Shown in pieces: positions 1 to 13,500 of a DNA stretch of 64,000 nt. The stretch spans positions 20,315,056 through 20,379,055 of the forward strand of contig JAPFBE010000013.1 in assembly GCA_034336665.1 (NCBI GenBank). The letters are read 5' to 3'. Numbering within the stretch: the stretch's first letter is position 1; each line of letters begins with the position of its first letter. The notes under the pieces were generated by a model. It did not search any database and was not told the DNA's origin. It saw only the letters and a list, made by a program, of their open reading frames with translations. This DNA comes from Luscinia megarhynchos. Taxonomy: Eukaryota; Chordata; Aves; Passeriformes; Turdidae. A program made the position numbers and the translations under genes.

Positions 1-696
1 TGCCACTATAAAGGCTGACATGGTATCTTCACTTAAAGATATTCCACAATCTTTCTGCTGCATGTTTAATATTTAGAAATCTAACCCAAATGGTGTTGAA
101 ACCATAGCTATGCTGGTTTCTGTAGGGCTAGGATGATGCTGCAGCTCTAATACCCAAAGACACCAATGAGAAGGGAGAAAAAAAAATTCTGAAAGTGTGG
201 CAGAAATAGAGATGGTTTAGCAGATTAAATTAATCTGAAATACTTCTATAAACATTTAATCCCGATCACTTTTATGGGGGAGGGTATGAGAAGAAGAGGT
301 AAAAGAAAATTTGAAATTTAGAGTAACAGTTTAATTAAAAGCATTATTATAGAGAGCTAGTTACAACTCATTGAAAATATATTTGAATAAGATTTGTTTT
401 TCTGATAAAAATAATGCTTTTCAGATTTCTGTATTTCAGTCAGTGCTAATCCTGGTTAGCTCTCATTAACTTAGATTTAACAGTGAGATGGGCCGGACCA
501 AAGAACACAGGGACCCCAACTGAAAGAATAAATAGCCATGCAGTAAGCTTTGTAGTTAAGAACTTTACATTGTATTGTATTGGAACAAGTCTGCCATAGC
601 CATAAATCTTATTTTCATTCATAAAGTCAGCTAATTACAATGGTAATGCACTGTGGAAGGGATGCTATCTTTTAAAACATGATGCTTCAAAAATAT

Positions 697-702
697 TTTA
701 TT
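697..702 (-). promoter_or_regulatory. Candidate distal polyadenylation signal (AATAAA)
   Basis: A second canonical AATAAA on the gene strand, about 530 bases after the stop. It would give an alternative, longer CCDC80 3' UTR. Only the hexamer supports it. Confidence 0.35.
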
Positions 703-1008
703 ACTTTTGTTGTTATTACTAAAGACCATGTGCCATGCTTCTTTCTTAGATTTTCCTTTTCTGGGAGAGACCCAAAGTGTGGTTCTTTTTCTCTTTATAT
801 GCTTAATGAAATCGCACTTTCCAATAAATATACATTTTTTTTTTTCTCCGTAGAAAAAGTAGTAAAAAGCACATTGTTGGACAGTTTTTCTCATGTCTTA
901 CTGTAGTGCCCATGGATTGGGACTGTGAGGGGTTTTTTTTTTGGTTTTAATACAAACAGCACCTGCTAATGGCCTTTGTTTATAAAGGTTTAAAAATATA
1001 AAGGAGTC

Positions 1009-1014
1009 TTTATT
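1009..1014 (-). promoter_or_regulatory. Candidate proximal polyadenylation signal (AATAAA)
   Basis: Canonical AATAAA on the gene strand about 215 bases after the CCDC80 stop, with GU-rich sequence 35-60 bases further on. The hexamer, spacing and downstream element fit a cleavage site near 985-995. Actual use is inferred. Confidence 0.5.
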
Positions 1015-1229
1015 GTTTAAAGCTTCAATACTACTGATTTGAATTGCTTCATTGTAAAGGTTTCTGCATTTTTTGAAAAGGCAAATGGCCAAAGTCCCTT
1101 GATTGAAGAGCAGAAGAACAAGGCATGGATATCTAGGTGGCCTGGGAAGATTTTCTGCAGCTGGCCACCTGTTGCTTGGATAGCTATTGGAAGACAGACA
1201 CGGGGCAGCCAGCAGCCGAGTCGCTCTGT

Positions 1230-1576
1230 TCAGTATGGATATCCGTGGTGGTAACTTCCGTGGTGACGGTAGTCATCTTGATAACCCTCCTGGTAGCCCT
1301 GGTGGTAGCTGTGGTAGCCATAGCCACCGTACTCATCATCGGGGCACTGCATGCCCAGCGACTGCTGAATTGTCATTTCCTGGCGCCGGAGCTGCATGGA
1401 ATCAATCAGGTCATACACGATCGCCATAGACCACATTGGAGAAGGATACCAGGATTTGACATTGCCATCTTTCCCCACTAGAAGCATGGAGAAATATTCT
1501 GGGCTAATTTGGAAATAATTCCGAATGTCTTTCACCAGATTAGCCGGGATGTCTTCTCGGTCTACTGTTGAGCTTC
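1230..1576 (-). CDS. CCDC80: CCDC80 exon 8 coding part: end of repeat 3, C-terminal tail and stop
   Basis: 347 coding bases from the TTTCTAG acceptor to a TGA at 1232-1230. It encodes SSTVDREDIPANLVKDIRNY, FQISPEYFSMLLVGKDGNVK, SWYPSPMWSMAIVYDLIDSM and QLRRQEMTIQQSLGMQCPDD. The tail of about 35 residues is unusually rich in Tyr, His, Gly and Asp and ends in HHGYPY, exactly as in human. The open frame runs on upstream to 1853, but 1577-1853 is intron: the acceptor and the homology both place the exon start at 1576. Confidence 0.97.
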
Positions 1577-4500
1577 CTAGAAAGTGATCACATAAAATCA
1601 GCATTAATATTTTGTTTAGGCTATGAGGGTTTCTAGGTAAAAAAATTAGCAACAGGAGATAGGATACATCCCAAGATTTGGCAACATAAGATTCTTTATA
1701 ATTTGCAAGTTCAGATCCATTTCCTGGATCTGAAATGAAATTGCTATGAACTACGGATGTATTTTTAACAGCTTTTTTAAGTTTAGTAAACTTGTCCTTA
1801 TTCTCTAGCCTGAAGCTACCTACTGTAGTGTGGTACATCTTTTTGTCACCCAAAATCCATGAACTTCTTTGTCTTTGCAGCTTGGGTCACCAGTTTATGT
1901 ATTGCAGAAGTCATGTGTAAAAAACACTAACAGTGAAAGAAATAAGAATTTAAGTGTGGTAGAAGAATTGCAGGATATAGAGCCTCACTCTTGAACTGTC
2001 ATAATATGTGAGGTATGGAATGGAATAGATGTCATTTCCTCTTCAATATATATGTTCTGTGGTAAATCTGGTAAACTCCAGGCTTTTAAGTCTGAAGTCT
2101 GTGTTGGGTAAATGAGTAGAAATTGTAAGACAACTGAGATCAGTGGGCACATATATACCTAATTAGCTTGGCAACAGGACTCTTACGAGGTGGCACCCTG
2201 CCTTATAGACTTGAGATTCTCTGAAAAAGGTCAGCAAGCAGGGGGTTAAGGGTGGCCAGGCTGATAAAGGCTATATGAATTTTCAGAAGGCTTCAAAAGG
2301 TCCTTTGATAGCATGGTTGAAGCAGAAGAAAGGTGGGAGTGAATGTCTGTCAGTTTTACTGCAGGGATGGATAGGGATTAAATGTTTACCTTTTTCCCCC
2401 ACACAAGAAATAAGGGGAATTAAACAAAGGTATAGGGGCCAAATAAAAGGTCCTTCTCTAGAAGTTCTCACAGTAGATTATGTGCTAGAGGCCAACATCA
2501 ATTCAAGGGGAGATCAGACAAAGATCTGTTGATCTTAACAAATAAGAACTATAAACAAAGTTGTGAAGCCTCCAGTAAAAAATCAGTGGAGGCTGCAAGA
2601 GTGTTGATGGAAGAAGTCTGACATCAACTTCCTCTGTTTATTTTTACTCATACATGGACTTAATGTTTCTGTGCTGTAGAAGGACTAGAATGCTTTCATG
2701 CACAAAGCACTTGAAGCATAGATGGGATTAGTAAGCTTCTTTCTGTCTGTTCCTCCACTGATGGAGGCAGTTGTTTGGATTATGCTGTAGAGGAACCTGC
2801 AGCATTTGACAATGGGACTCTCTTAAGGATCTACCTGGAAGAGCCTGCTGGGATGCAAGTGGAATACTAAAGAGAGCTTATAAGAAGGATGGAGAAAGAC
2901 TTTTTACCAGGGCCCAGAGACAGAACAAGGAGTATTAATTTCGCATAGAAAGAGGGTAAATTTAGATTAGATATAAGGAAGAGGTTTTTTGGGATATGGG
3001 TGGTGTGGCCCAGAAGCAGGTTGCTCATATGGATGCTCTGTCTCTGGAAGTGTTCAAAGTTAGATGGGGCTTTGAGCAACCCGATGAAGTGAAAGATATC
3101 CCAGCCTATGGCAGGGGGTTGGAAAAAGATCCTCTTTAAGAGGTTCTATTCATTCCAAGCCATTCTGTGAATATAAGTGCATAAATGAGGGATCCATAGA
3201 TGAGAATCTGCTGAGTGTGTGTTCTATTAGCCCTGCAAGCTCTTGAACATGAAAAAAAGGCAGACATCCCTGGCTTTGACAGCAAGGCTGGCAGAAGAGT
3301 GTACTGAGGGGACTGTAAGCTTAGGCGGGAAATCAAAATGTGCGATGAATTTCAGATATTTGTGCTTTCCTTTCCTTAAGAACTTATATAATATTTAGCA
3401 CAGAAACACCAAGAAAGCTTTTTGTTTGCTTTTGTGTTATCTCATTTCTTAAAAGAGATGAGATCAAAAGAGGAAACAAAAGAGAAAAAAAATCATGCTC
3501 ATCTCTCTAAAGAAATTACAGCAAATAAGTACTCAGCACTGTATAATGCCCTTCATGGCTAGTACTGAAGAAACTGGAAACAGTCACTTACCATTAATTG
3601 GATACAACTCTAAGACACCTCCAATGTCTTCTCCAACTCCCAGCAATTTGAGGATAGTTATGTGGCGTAGACCTGTGGAGGAAATGAAGAAAATTTTGGA
3701 TCAGCCCAGATCTTTGTGCTCACCTTTGGGCAGATTTCAGTTTAATCAGATAAGTCTGTGCTTGCTAAATTAGGGCCCGGTCTCAGCCAGCCCTCCAGGA
3801 GAGTTACTGATTTCTATGGAGTCCCTGCCAGTCACATCACCTGTCCCAAACATAAGGTAAAGCTGATGTATTGATTACTTAGAGACAATATCACCTATGC
3901 CAGTTTAAACTCTGAATCACTGAAGGGAATAGTTTATGACAGTCACTTCTTTTGTTTGTTGTGTGCAGAGGCCTGGGCTGTTGCTTCTGCTTTGAAGACA
4001 GACCTTAGGGACAGCAGAAACTGTTTATGTAACATGAGTCAAACAAAATCTTTGATGTAACTGCTTTTATAACTTGGAGGTAAGAGGCTTGGAAACATAC
4101 CACTTAGTTAAAACACTCATTGACAAATGCTTTAGAAACTCACTGGATCATGTTTAAGCTGTCCCTACCAGAGGGTGGGGATACTCAGCTGTTTTGACTA
4201 CATTTTATTCTTCAGAAAGCGTTTTGCAGTGGCCCATGTCACAGTTTACTTTGGTGCTTTTCAAACAAGGTGATGTTGAGGCTCTGAATGAAAGCCAGGT
4301 GATTATGAATAAACAGTCATACTGTGCAGATCTCCCTTCTGGTGCAATTGAAATACATTGAAATGGCAGCTGTTGAAAGGGGCCTGTTTCATTCTGTTGC
4401 AGGAATAAATTCTAGACCCTGTATGGTATGTGCATTGCTAGGAACTTAAGAAGTAAGTCTCTCTGCACTTCATGACAAGAAGACAGAAGAGTGCCTCTGG

Positions 4501-7500
4501 GTCTTGCCCTTAGTTTTCTCATGGAGGAGCCCCATCTCTCCACTGACTGTGTAGGTGAATTTTGATGTATCTAGTTATGTCTGGGAAAGCCTTTATTGGA
4601 TTAAAATGGCTTCCATTAATATTTTTACAGATTTTGGAAATGAAGAAGTAAGGAAAAAAAACCAACCCTGGTGTGCATGCATCTCCCTGATGTCTGGCTC
4701 AGTTCAGTTGTATCTTAAAGGATCTGTCCTTACCAAAGCCTTTTCCTTGTGTTGTTAAGTTGTGCAGTACAAAAAAACCCCAAAACAGCTATTAGTCTCC
4801 TGAAGTATAACCCTGAAGACAAGCTTTGGGGTGCTAGCATTTGCTGCTACTAGTGTAATGTTTCAGAAATGATTCCAGGGAACACTGTTCAGCTGTCTTA
4901 GCCACCAGTGTGCTGTACTACCTGCTTAGCACAATCTTCCATTTGGATCTGGAGGAAAGTTTTCAGTTGTTGGGTTGCTCAGACTGTCCAGGTTCAAACT
5001 TGAGCAAAGGAATCCAACACATCACCAGGAAGGATGTGGTTTTGGGGAGCAAGAATATAATTCCTTTAGACTCACCAAAATTGCAGGCTTGTCCACTGAG
5101 AGCAGCAAGCTGCTGGGAATAAGCCCAGTCTTCATCACTGGGAGCAGAGATCACCACCAGCCGCCTTCTCCATCGGAACCTGAAAAGAGAGTGTGGCCAG
5201 GCACGGTCATGATATGTGACTCAAGTCCTCCCAGCATTTCTGTTCTCTGTAGGCTGAGATATGTCATATCTCTCACAACTTCTAAGTAACAGCTGGGTGG
5301 GAAATCTTCCCAGTTCTGTCCATCACTGGGAGAGGATAAAGCTTGTTTTGAATTTTACAGCTCCAAAGCTTTCAAAGAAACACCTGCAGCGCTGCTGCTT
5401 TACCAAACAAACACTGCAAAGTTTATGATCTTTGCTCAAAGCCCCTTCAGTAGTTACAGCAGTGCTGAGAAGTGTATATTCAAGAGAGAAGGATTCCTGT
5501 GGAATTCCTCACTAGGCATTTAGCTTTTACGTCATTCACCACTGCTGGAACTGCACAGTTATTTTGCAGTCCAAGGGCTGTCTGAGAATTAGGGTGTATC
5601 TTCATTTCAGACATAACTCATACTTCTGTTTAAATAATCACTGACCTCTTTTTTTTTCTTTCCTGCACCACATTTGCTCAAAATACCTTCAACATGGCTT
5701 TAAATGTGAGCTTGCTTGTAAGTGTGTGGTTGTGTTAGCCTGTGGCTATATAAGGCATGCATGGGGCAATAAGATAAATCTTGGAATCTTTCTTTAATAG
5801 GGATTACACCACCTATCCAAGATTTTGCATAAGGATCTCCTTCCTTTTCTGTCAAGGAAAGGCAGTGCCATAAGAACACTTGAAATCTTTAAAAATTCTA
5901 ACTCTAGAGGTTTTTAATACTCTCTCAACAAATTGTTTTTTGAATATAGGTAGTTACCCACTTAACCTAAATAAAGGTTATTTAGGAATAAAGGATTTTG
6001 CAAAGCTGCAGAGGTATTTTTACAGCAGGAAATGATCTTTTAAATGGATGCAGATGTTACTCAATTACAATAATAGCCTACTTTTCTGCTGTACCATGTG
6101 AAAACCTCAAAATGAAGGCTAATGCAAAGGGTCAATTCTGCTTCATTTAAGAGAAGCTGAAGATATGGTGGGACTTGCTCAGAGTCAGAGAAGATGTTTT
6201 TAGAAGAGCAGGGCATGCTGATGTCTTTGCTTGTTGATTGGCACAATTTTTTTTTTACAATTAGAAAATTAAATCTTTGAAAAGCAGACCACAATTTTCA
6301 ACTTTCTCTGGAAGAACAGTAAAGAGACATGAATGTGTGTGTACAGTTAAGTGAATGGGAATGAGAAGCATTAAGGATCACTTATGTTATGTGAAGAAAA
6401 GGAGGAAAAATTTTTATTCTAAAAATGGGAAAAAATAATCTTTGTGCTATTTTGTATAGAAAAGCACCTGGTTATATGAACAGTGAGTGAGAATGTGGCC
6501 ATTGGATCATATTTTGCCTGGGGAAAAACTGTGAGTCACTTTAAGATACTTATATATTTATTTTTGTTTTTTTTAATATCTCCTTTGGAGTTACACCCAG
6601 CTGGAAAGTGTTGAAAGCCATTGAAACTGTTTATTCCCCTTCCCCAGCACTTGGTGTGCTTTATCTGGAGCTACATCTTAGAAATTAGTTCAGTTGGTCC
6701 TTCACAGCTGTTAGTTTGCCAACACCAATGTACAGATTTCTGCTTTATTTCTGACATCAGAAGTCATGGACACTACACTTGACAAATCTACCAGACCCTT
6801 CCCTGTGTGGATCCTTTCTTCTTCCTCTACCTTTTTTGCATCCAGTTCTGATGTGTGAGCCCAGAGAGCAGCACAGCCAGTATCTAAGTCTTAGAAGGGG
6901 ACTCACTCCCAAACTCAAGGTTTTTCTTCCTTCTGCATGTGGCTTTTAAGCATTACTCAAGCTGGCTCTGGCTCTCGTGGTCTCCTTTCACACCAGGCAG
7001 GTTTGCTAAGAACAATATTTGCATTGTTATAACTGAGCTCTGCAAGGAGCAACACCAGGGAGATGACGCCAGGGCTCTTGTTCAGCTGGGAACAGGATAC
7101 TGGACAAAGCTGGAATTAATTTTACTGGGAATCTGACCAGTTAATGTGGCTAGAGAAGGTCACCCAATATTTAAAGCCCGAAGCTTGATTCACAGACAAT
7201 AAATGCATTCTGTGCAGCAGCAATTCTGTTTATAGATGCAACATTCTGCATTTTTCATGCCCAGTTTTCTAATGTGTGTTTATTACTAGGGCTGTTTCCA
7301 AGCAAAGAAGGATTTGTGGCCTGTCCCTTTCCAGTATACAAGCTCTTTCTTGTGCTGATCAGCTGTCTCCAAACTGTGGTTCTTTTTGGTGGTCTCAAGG
7401 ATGAATCACTGGGACCTAAACAGGAGGTGGTCAGGTGGGTGGGGTGGATCTTGTTAAAGGTTCTGTTTCTGTTGAAGTGGCCATTGAATTTTAAAATGTT

Positions 7501-10500
7501 TATGAACCAATAGCCTATTCATTTAGTTGATGCTCCTTTTCTTCCTTGTCATAATCCATCATGCTGCCTCAGTTATTTTTAAAGCTGTCTGACATTAACA
7601 GTGTATTCCCATGGATTCTCATAGTGGGTGAGGAGGATGCAGTTGTAACAGGTAAGGTGTAGAATCATGGGGTAGCCCTAATTTCATCTCAATTATCCTG
7701 TCCAGACACATTTATAGCCTGGAATTTAGGTGTCAAGGTAGAGTAATAACACAGCATGTAGAGATTGCATAAACAAAACTGTCTTTTTGCAGAAGGTCTC
7801 CCAACATTTTGCAAAAGACATCTGCAAGACCTTTAATAATATGCATGACTAATACTGGCAAAGACAAACTGTTATCTCAAGCAGGATAAGAAGGAAGTTA
7901 GAGAGAGTTAATTACTGATTTGAACTACATGGAAGGGATTAGAATGGGATTAATGAGATTGGGGTGGTTGATGATCAAAACACATAAACACTGTGCTTCA
8001 TACATTCAAAACGTTGAACTAACATCTGTGAAATAATCCTTATTTACTTTTCTAATGCAAATCAGTTTTATTATATCCATGTAATGATGGGGAAACTAAG
8101 GTACTGACAATCAGTGTCCAAGGAAGGTTTAGTTAGTAAGGAAACATGCTTCCTGTCTTCCAGGTTCTGTACAAGACTGCATTCAGCTCTGGCTGCATCT
8201 CTGTATTTGCTTAGCATTGTAAATCCTGAGAAATCTGTATTTTAAAATCCTGGAAATAGTTGCATGGGTATTTTTCCAGTATAATGATAATTAGTAGAAC
8301 TAGCAGCAGATAAGAACAGAAGGTGATACCTGGATAAGAAGCTCTCAAGGGATTGCTTCTTATCTTCTTTGCAGACAATGCCCTCTTTTTTCTGTCTTTC
8401 CATGTCTTTAATTCGTGATTGGAAGGTGTCAATCAAATCAAACACAGACTTCATTGCTATGGGTACTTCATAGTATTGCTGTTAAGAAAAAATAAACAAG
8501 ATAGGTGGGTATAAGGATGCTCATATTAGCAGCCTTTCTGCATGCATCACAGCACTGTAGGATATTTAGAGATCCAAGTATTCTAATTTGCATGCAAGCA
8601 GCAAGGCCTAAAACAGATCAGAAACAATGGAAAATATAATTGTTTTTTCAGTCAGACTGCCCTTTGGAAGTGGCATATTTTCACTATTTGCCCAAAGTGA
8701 TGAGGCCAGGACATTGCAATTATATTCTTATGTAAGGCTATTCAACTAGAGGATTGTAATTATGCAATATGCTGTCATCCCATTGAGCAGCCAAACTGTG
8801 TTTTAGAATGCCAGGTACTACATAAAAACCCTGTCAGGTATGGGGAGGTTCTGTTTCTCATCATTCCTGCAGAAACACACAATTCCTAAGATCCCCTAAG
8901 TGCAGAATATGAAGATAGCTACCTAAGTTCTGAAAGTTTTACTTACTGTTCTTTTGCTTGTCCTGCAGCAATGACCAGGTCCTGCTTCAGTATCTTATGT
9001 GCCTCACATACACAAGTGTAGTGTAATTTTCTAAATTTTTCAATTTTTTTAAAAAATATGTTTCCAATGCATTTTCATTCAAGAGACCTGAGTTCAAAGA
9101 GTTGAAACCCTCACCTTGACTTTCATGTCGGTGTCTGTCAGCACCATGAAGAAATCATTGTAGGTCATCCCATACTCTTTCCTCAACTCACTGATGAGCT
9201 GTTGGTCCACAAGATCTTCATCTTCTATCACTTTCATGGGCTTTTCATTATCTTAATGTCAGGCAAAGGAGAAACAAAAATAGTCATGGAATCACACAGC
9301 CCTCTGCCTTTAATTTTGCCTCAAAAGAAAAGGGAGAATTGGTTTCTCAGGAGCTCTCTTCCTGCTGCATATTCAATGTATTACAAACCATGTGTGTGAA
9401 CTTTTCATTCGTGTGATTTTAACTGTCTAGTTTTCCATTCCAGTAGTCTTTGAAAAATCAGTCAATCCTAGGGCTCATGCACTTCAGTATTTATCATTTG
9501 TACATTCTTTTGAAAATTTTTCCTTTTTCCTGGGAAGATCTTTGGGATTTTTTCAACATGCTCATAAACATATATGCATGTACTAATCATTTTACCCACT
9601 CCTGAAATGTAGCCACTTCTGTAATTGAAAATAGATATTTTCACAATATGCTCCATGTGGAAATGAAACAGCATAGGTGATTTGGGTTAGTAAAATATAT
9701 CTAGAACAACTTGAGGTTGGCCAGGACAGTAGAGTTAACCTTGCCAGTCTTAAAAATTTACATGTGGTGACTATAAGAAACCAGAAACCGTTTAACATGC
9801 CTTGAATGCAGTGCTGGCAGTATACCTCTCTAGATACCCCACTTTGGCATTCCTTCCTCCTTCTGCTTGCTGATTCTAGCAGCCTGACAGGCAAAAAATT
9901 AGTTTTGAGTATGACTTGTACCTACTCAATGGTCCAGTCTAAGAAAACATTCTGAAACAATGAGAAAAGGACTTCTGAAGACAGAGATTTGAAGACAAGC
10001 CTGTGGAGGTACTGAGGTTCCTTACATCCTGTGGAACCAGGGTGCATGCAGTCAAGTCCTGCAAGTCTCCATGCCATCAGCACAGCCCTATACAGCTGCA
10101 ACAGCGCTGAAACAAGGCTCCATATGCAATTGGAGAGCCAAGGGCAGGCTGAGCCACACACCAAGTGAATGTTAGCTGGGCACCACGAGCTCCCTGCAAG
10201 CACTGCTTGCCTGTGCCCTGTGACACCACTGCGAGCGTTATGTTCGCATCCTCACTTGGAAATCACAGCCATGGCTTAAGTGACCTGCCTGAAGTCAGAA
10301 GCACAGCAAGTCATCAAGAGGTAGAATCCAGAGGTACAACTTTTCAGTCCCTTGCTGCATAATTATTTGTCAGCAAATAGAGATGTGATTAATTGATTCA
10401 AGTTAAGCACATAGCAGCAAGAAAGATTTGAGTCATTTTACAGCAAAGTGTTTGAAATAATTTTGCAAACGTACGTGACTTTTAAGGACTTTTTGATCTG

Positions 10501-13500
10501 ATTCAAATTTTGCAGTAGATGCATCCTGTTTATAGACTGAATGAAACTTCTGAATTAAAATTTTGGGAAAATTTCTGAATTAGAATCTGATCTTTAGGTT
10601 TCACATCTTGAACCCACTGCTTACAAAAAATAGCAAAGTCAGCAAGTATTAAAATTTGGTTATACTTATCATGCTATATATCTAATTTATATGATTTTTC
10701 AATGTTACGTGTACCTCAGTTGAATTTTTTTAAAGAATTAACAAGCAATATTATTAACTTTTGATTGGATGGATTGCTGGATGTGCAAATTGGTTATGCT
10801 TCATAAATATATGTAAATCCTATCAGGTGCTTGATGAGTGAGATTTATGTACTATTAGTGGCAAATACGACCATTAAAGCATAGACCAAAAGTTTATGTA
10901 TAAAAGCAAAGACTATCTCATTGGCTTAGATGGAGATAGAAAAATACAAAAGTGGTTATTGTGAAATATGATGGAAAACTGCTTGTGTACAGGAGTACCT
11001 TAGACCAACTGACCTATGGCACCCTTCTGCTTTAAACTCTAGCTATCAATTTGAAGTTAGCCCTTTAGAGTTTCTTTTTAAAGAGATTTTCTTTCAAACC
11101 TTACAATGAAAAGAAGAAATTAAATTTCTTCATGTTTCTATGAAGAAAAAAAAAAGTTAATCTAATTACCTCTTTCCAAGTCACTACTTGTCCTTGACCC
11201 CCACCTCATAAAGGACATCTGGGATCTGCATGAAGATCCACAAAAGCTGAGACTATGCTGCTACCTGCAAAGTCTGTGCTCTCTTTGCTTTTTCTCTAAA
11301 AGAATGGAGAATGGGGAAACATTTCTCCATACATCTTTGGCAGCTAGACAGGCTGGGAAGATGAGTTATCTTGAGAAACAATTCTAACGAGGTTACAAAG
11401 AAGGCCAGCAGGTTGTTTTAGCAGTACAGTGGCCTAATAGATTAGGTACTTGCCTTGATTATTGGATGGGAAGACAGGGGCTGATGTTTAGTTGATTAAA
11501 GTCCTGTTTCCCATGGGGAAAAGAGACCACATTTGTTAACTTGGGCTGAAGAGCAGACCTCTGCAGTGACACTCAGCTTTTGTGTCATTCCAGTGAGAAA
11601 GTAGGAAATATTCTCTGGTTTTGCTATGAGCTAATCTTGACCAGTGTCACTGAGCTCTTTCATTCACCACTTCTAAAATGTGTTTGAAATTTCAAGTGAA
11701 AAGTCTTCTGTTGACTTTTCTGCTGTTGTCTTTTGTATTTCAGTCCCAAGATGCAGCACTCAAATTAGACCTCATCGTGCTGGGTGCTCAAGCTTCTCAC
11801 TACAGAAACATACTGTGTACAAAATGTTTCTTAGGAGCCTTTGCTGCCTCTGATGCTCAAAGTAAGCCTTGAAGAGGCCATACAAATAGGAAGGGTGGAG
11901 GAGAAAGGGATGTAAAACAGAAAGATATTTGTATTATTTATTTGTATTGTATATATTTCTATAAAACTCAAGATTTGGTGTTTTGGGCAATATTATAGTG
12001 TGAATTTCATGTAAGGTTTAACCTATACCCTTCTAAATCTCCTGGTTTTCTTCAACAATTTAATTCCTCCTGTGAGAACTCAGCTGTTGTATACACTTAT
12101 GTGGTTTGGTAAAAGTTTGGATGTAGGTTAAGTTTGGCACAGGCTGAAAGAGTATGGTCTATGTCAAAGTGAATATCTGAATATTAGCCAGACTAGAGCT
12201 AAATATAATCTTAAACAGGCTTTGCTGTTAGGCAAACTGACAGGCAGATGGATCTAGGTACACAAAAAGTGACCTTGAGTAACCTTGGCCTGATGTGGAA
12301 AATCCTGTACTGCTCCAGATTTGCTAAGGAGGTACACAAATGGACAGTCTGGCAGGATTTGTGACTCTCAGTCATCCAGGGACACAAGGCTAGATCCTGC
12401 CCCTCTGAGAGCAGCAGAGGCACAACTGGAAGCCAGACATAAACCTGTGATCTTCTGGCCATTTATATGCCAGACCTGAAATTACCCTACAGCTGGTCAG
12501 GTCCTGAGCTTTCTGTTCCATTACACATCTTTTCCCAAGGTTTGGTAAAACCAGATGAACTTCAAGGGGAAAGATGTGGTGGACTTGTAAGCAAAATTAG
12601 AAGCTTTCATTCTATTTGCAGTATAGAATTGTAGAGTATTTGTATTTCTTTGGCTTCATCCACCAAAGCACTTACAGTGATGTTAACCTTTAGATGCAGA
12701 CAGAAATGAGATAGTTCCATGATTCAAGAGATAACTAAGCTTAAGTGCTTTGCTGGACTGAAACCTGAAGTCTTTGTCCAGCCACTATTGTTACAAAAGG
12801 ACAGGTTTTCACTGGCTTTGGTGGGTACTTCCCCAGAACCTGAACATTGACAGTAGTTGTTTCAAAGCTACCTAAGAGAGATGGATGCCCTGTATCCTCT
12901 CTACATGGAAACTTTGAGTGTGAAGATGGCACTAAATATGTCTAAATTAGCTATTTTTCAGATGCTGCATAGTCTTAGATTTTGACCCAAGCTGGGGCGA
13001 TTTTTCCCTTTGCTGTCTGTATTGTGCCCATGAGACGGAAATAAAGTATTAGAAGAAAAAGAACCTAGCTGGAAGTGGTCAATTTTCATGCTGCTGTTGT
13101 TCATGGTGCCGAAAATGGTGATGACTGAGATCTTCCTCGTTGCCATCTTGCAGAAGCTCTCTAGATACTCATCTCGCTGCTGTACGTACATGGTGTTGTC
13201 CGCCTTGGGGGTTGTGATCAGCTGGTTGGTGGCAGAGACAAAAGAGTTTGTTTAGTACAAGGCATGAAGCAGGTGATTATTTTACCAAAGGAGAACTAGT
13301 TGCTGTCTGCAGACTGGGCTCTCTTTCCCATAAAGCTGTTATTTATCTCTGTTTGGAGTGTACCTTAATGGCCAGGCCTGACCCCAAGACATTCAAGCAG
13401 CTAGAGGAAAACCTTCAGAAGCATGTACAGCTGGTTGCACCAGCTCCTCTGCTGCTTCTACCACAATGCTGGTAGAAGAAACATCACTATATTTTGCTGA

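Larger units (their letters stand above)
697..1229 (-). other. CCDC80: CCDC80 3' untranslated region (extent uncertain)
   Basis: Non-coding sequence directly after the stop codon, AT-rich in its distal part. Two AATAAA hexamers occur on the minus strand, at 1014-1009 and 702-697. The first is about 215 bases after the stop and is followed by a TG-rich stretch at about 950-975, a plausible short 3' end. The second would give a UTR of about 550 bases. A longer UTR reaching below 697 cannot be excluded, and no other gene is visible between 1 and 697. Confidence 0.55.

Noticed and set aside
1577..1853. Upstream extension of the terminal CCDC80 open frame, with a Met at 1853
   Set aside because: The splice acceptor and homology place the exon start at 1576; the extension is intron sequence that happens to stay open.
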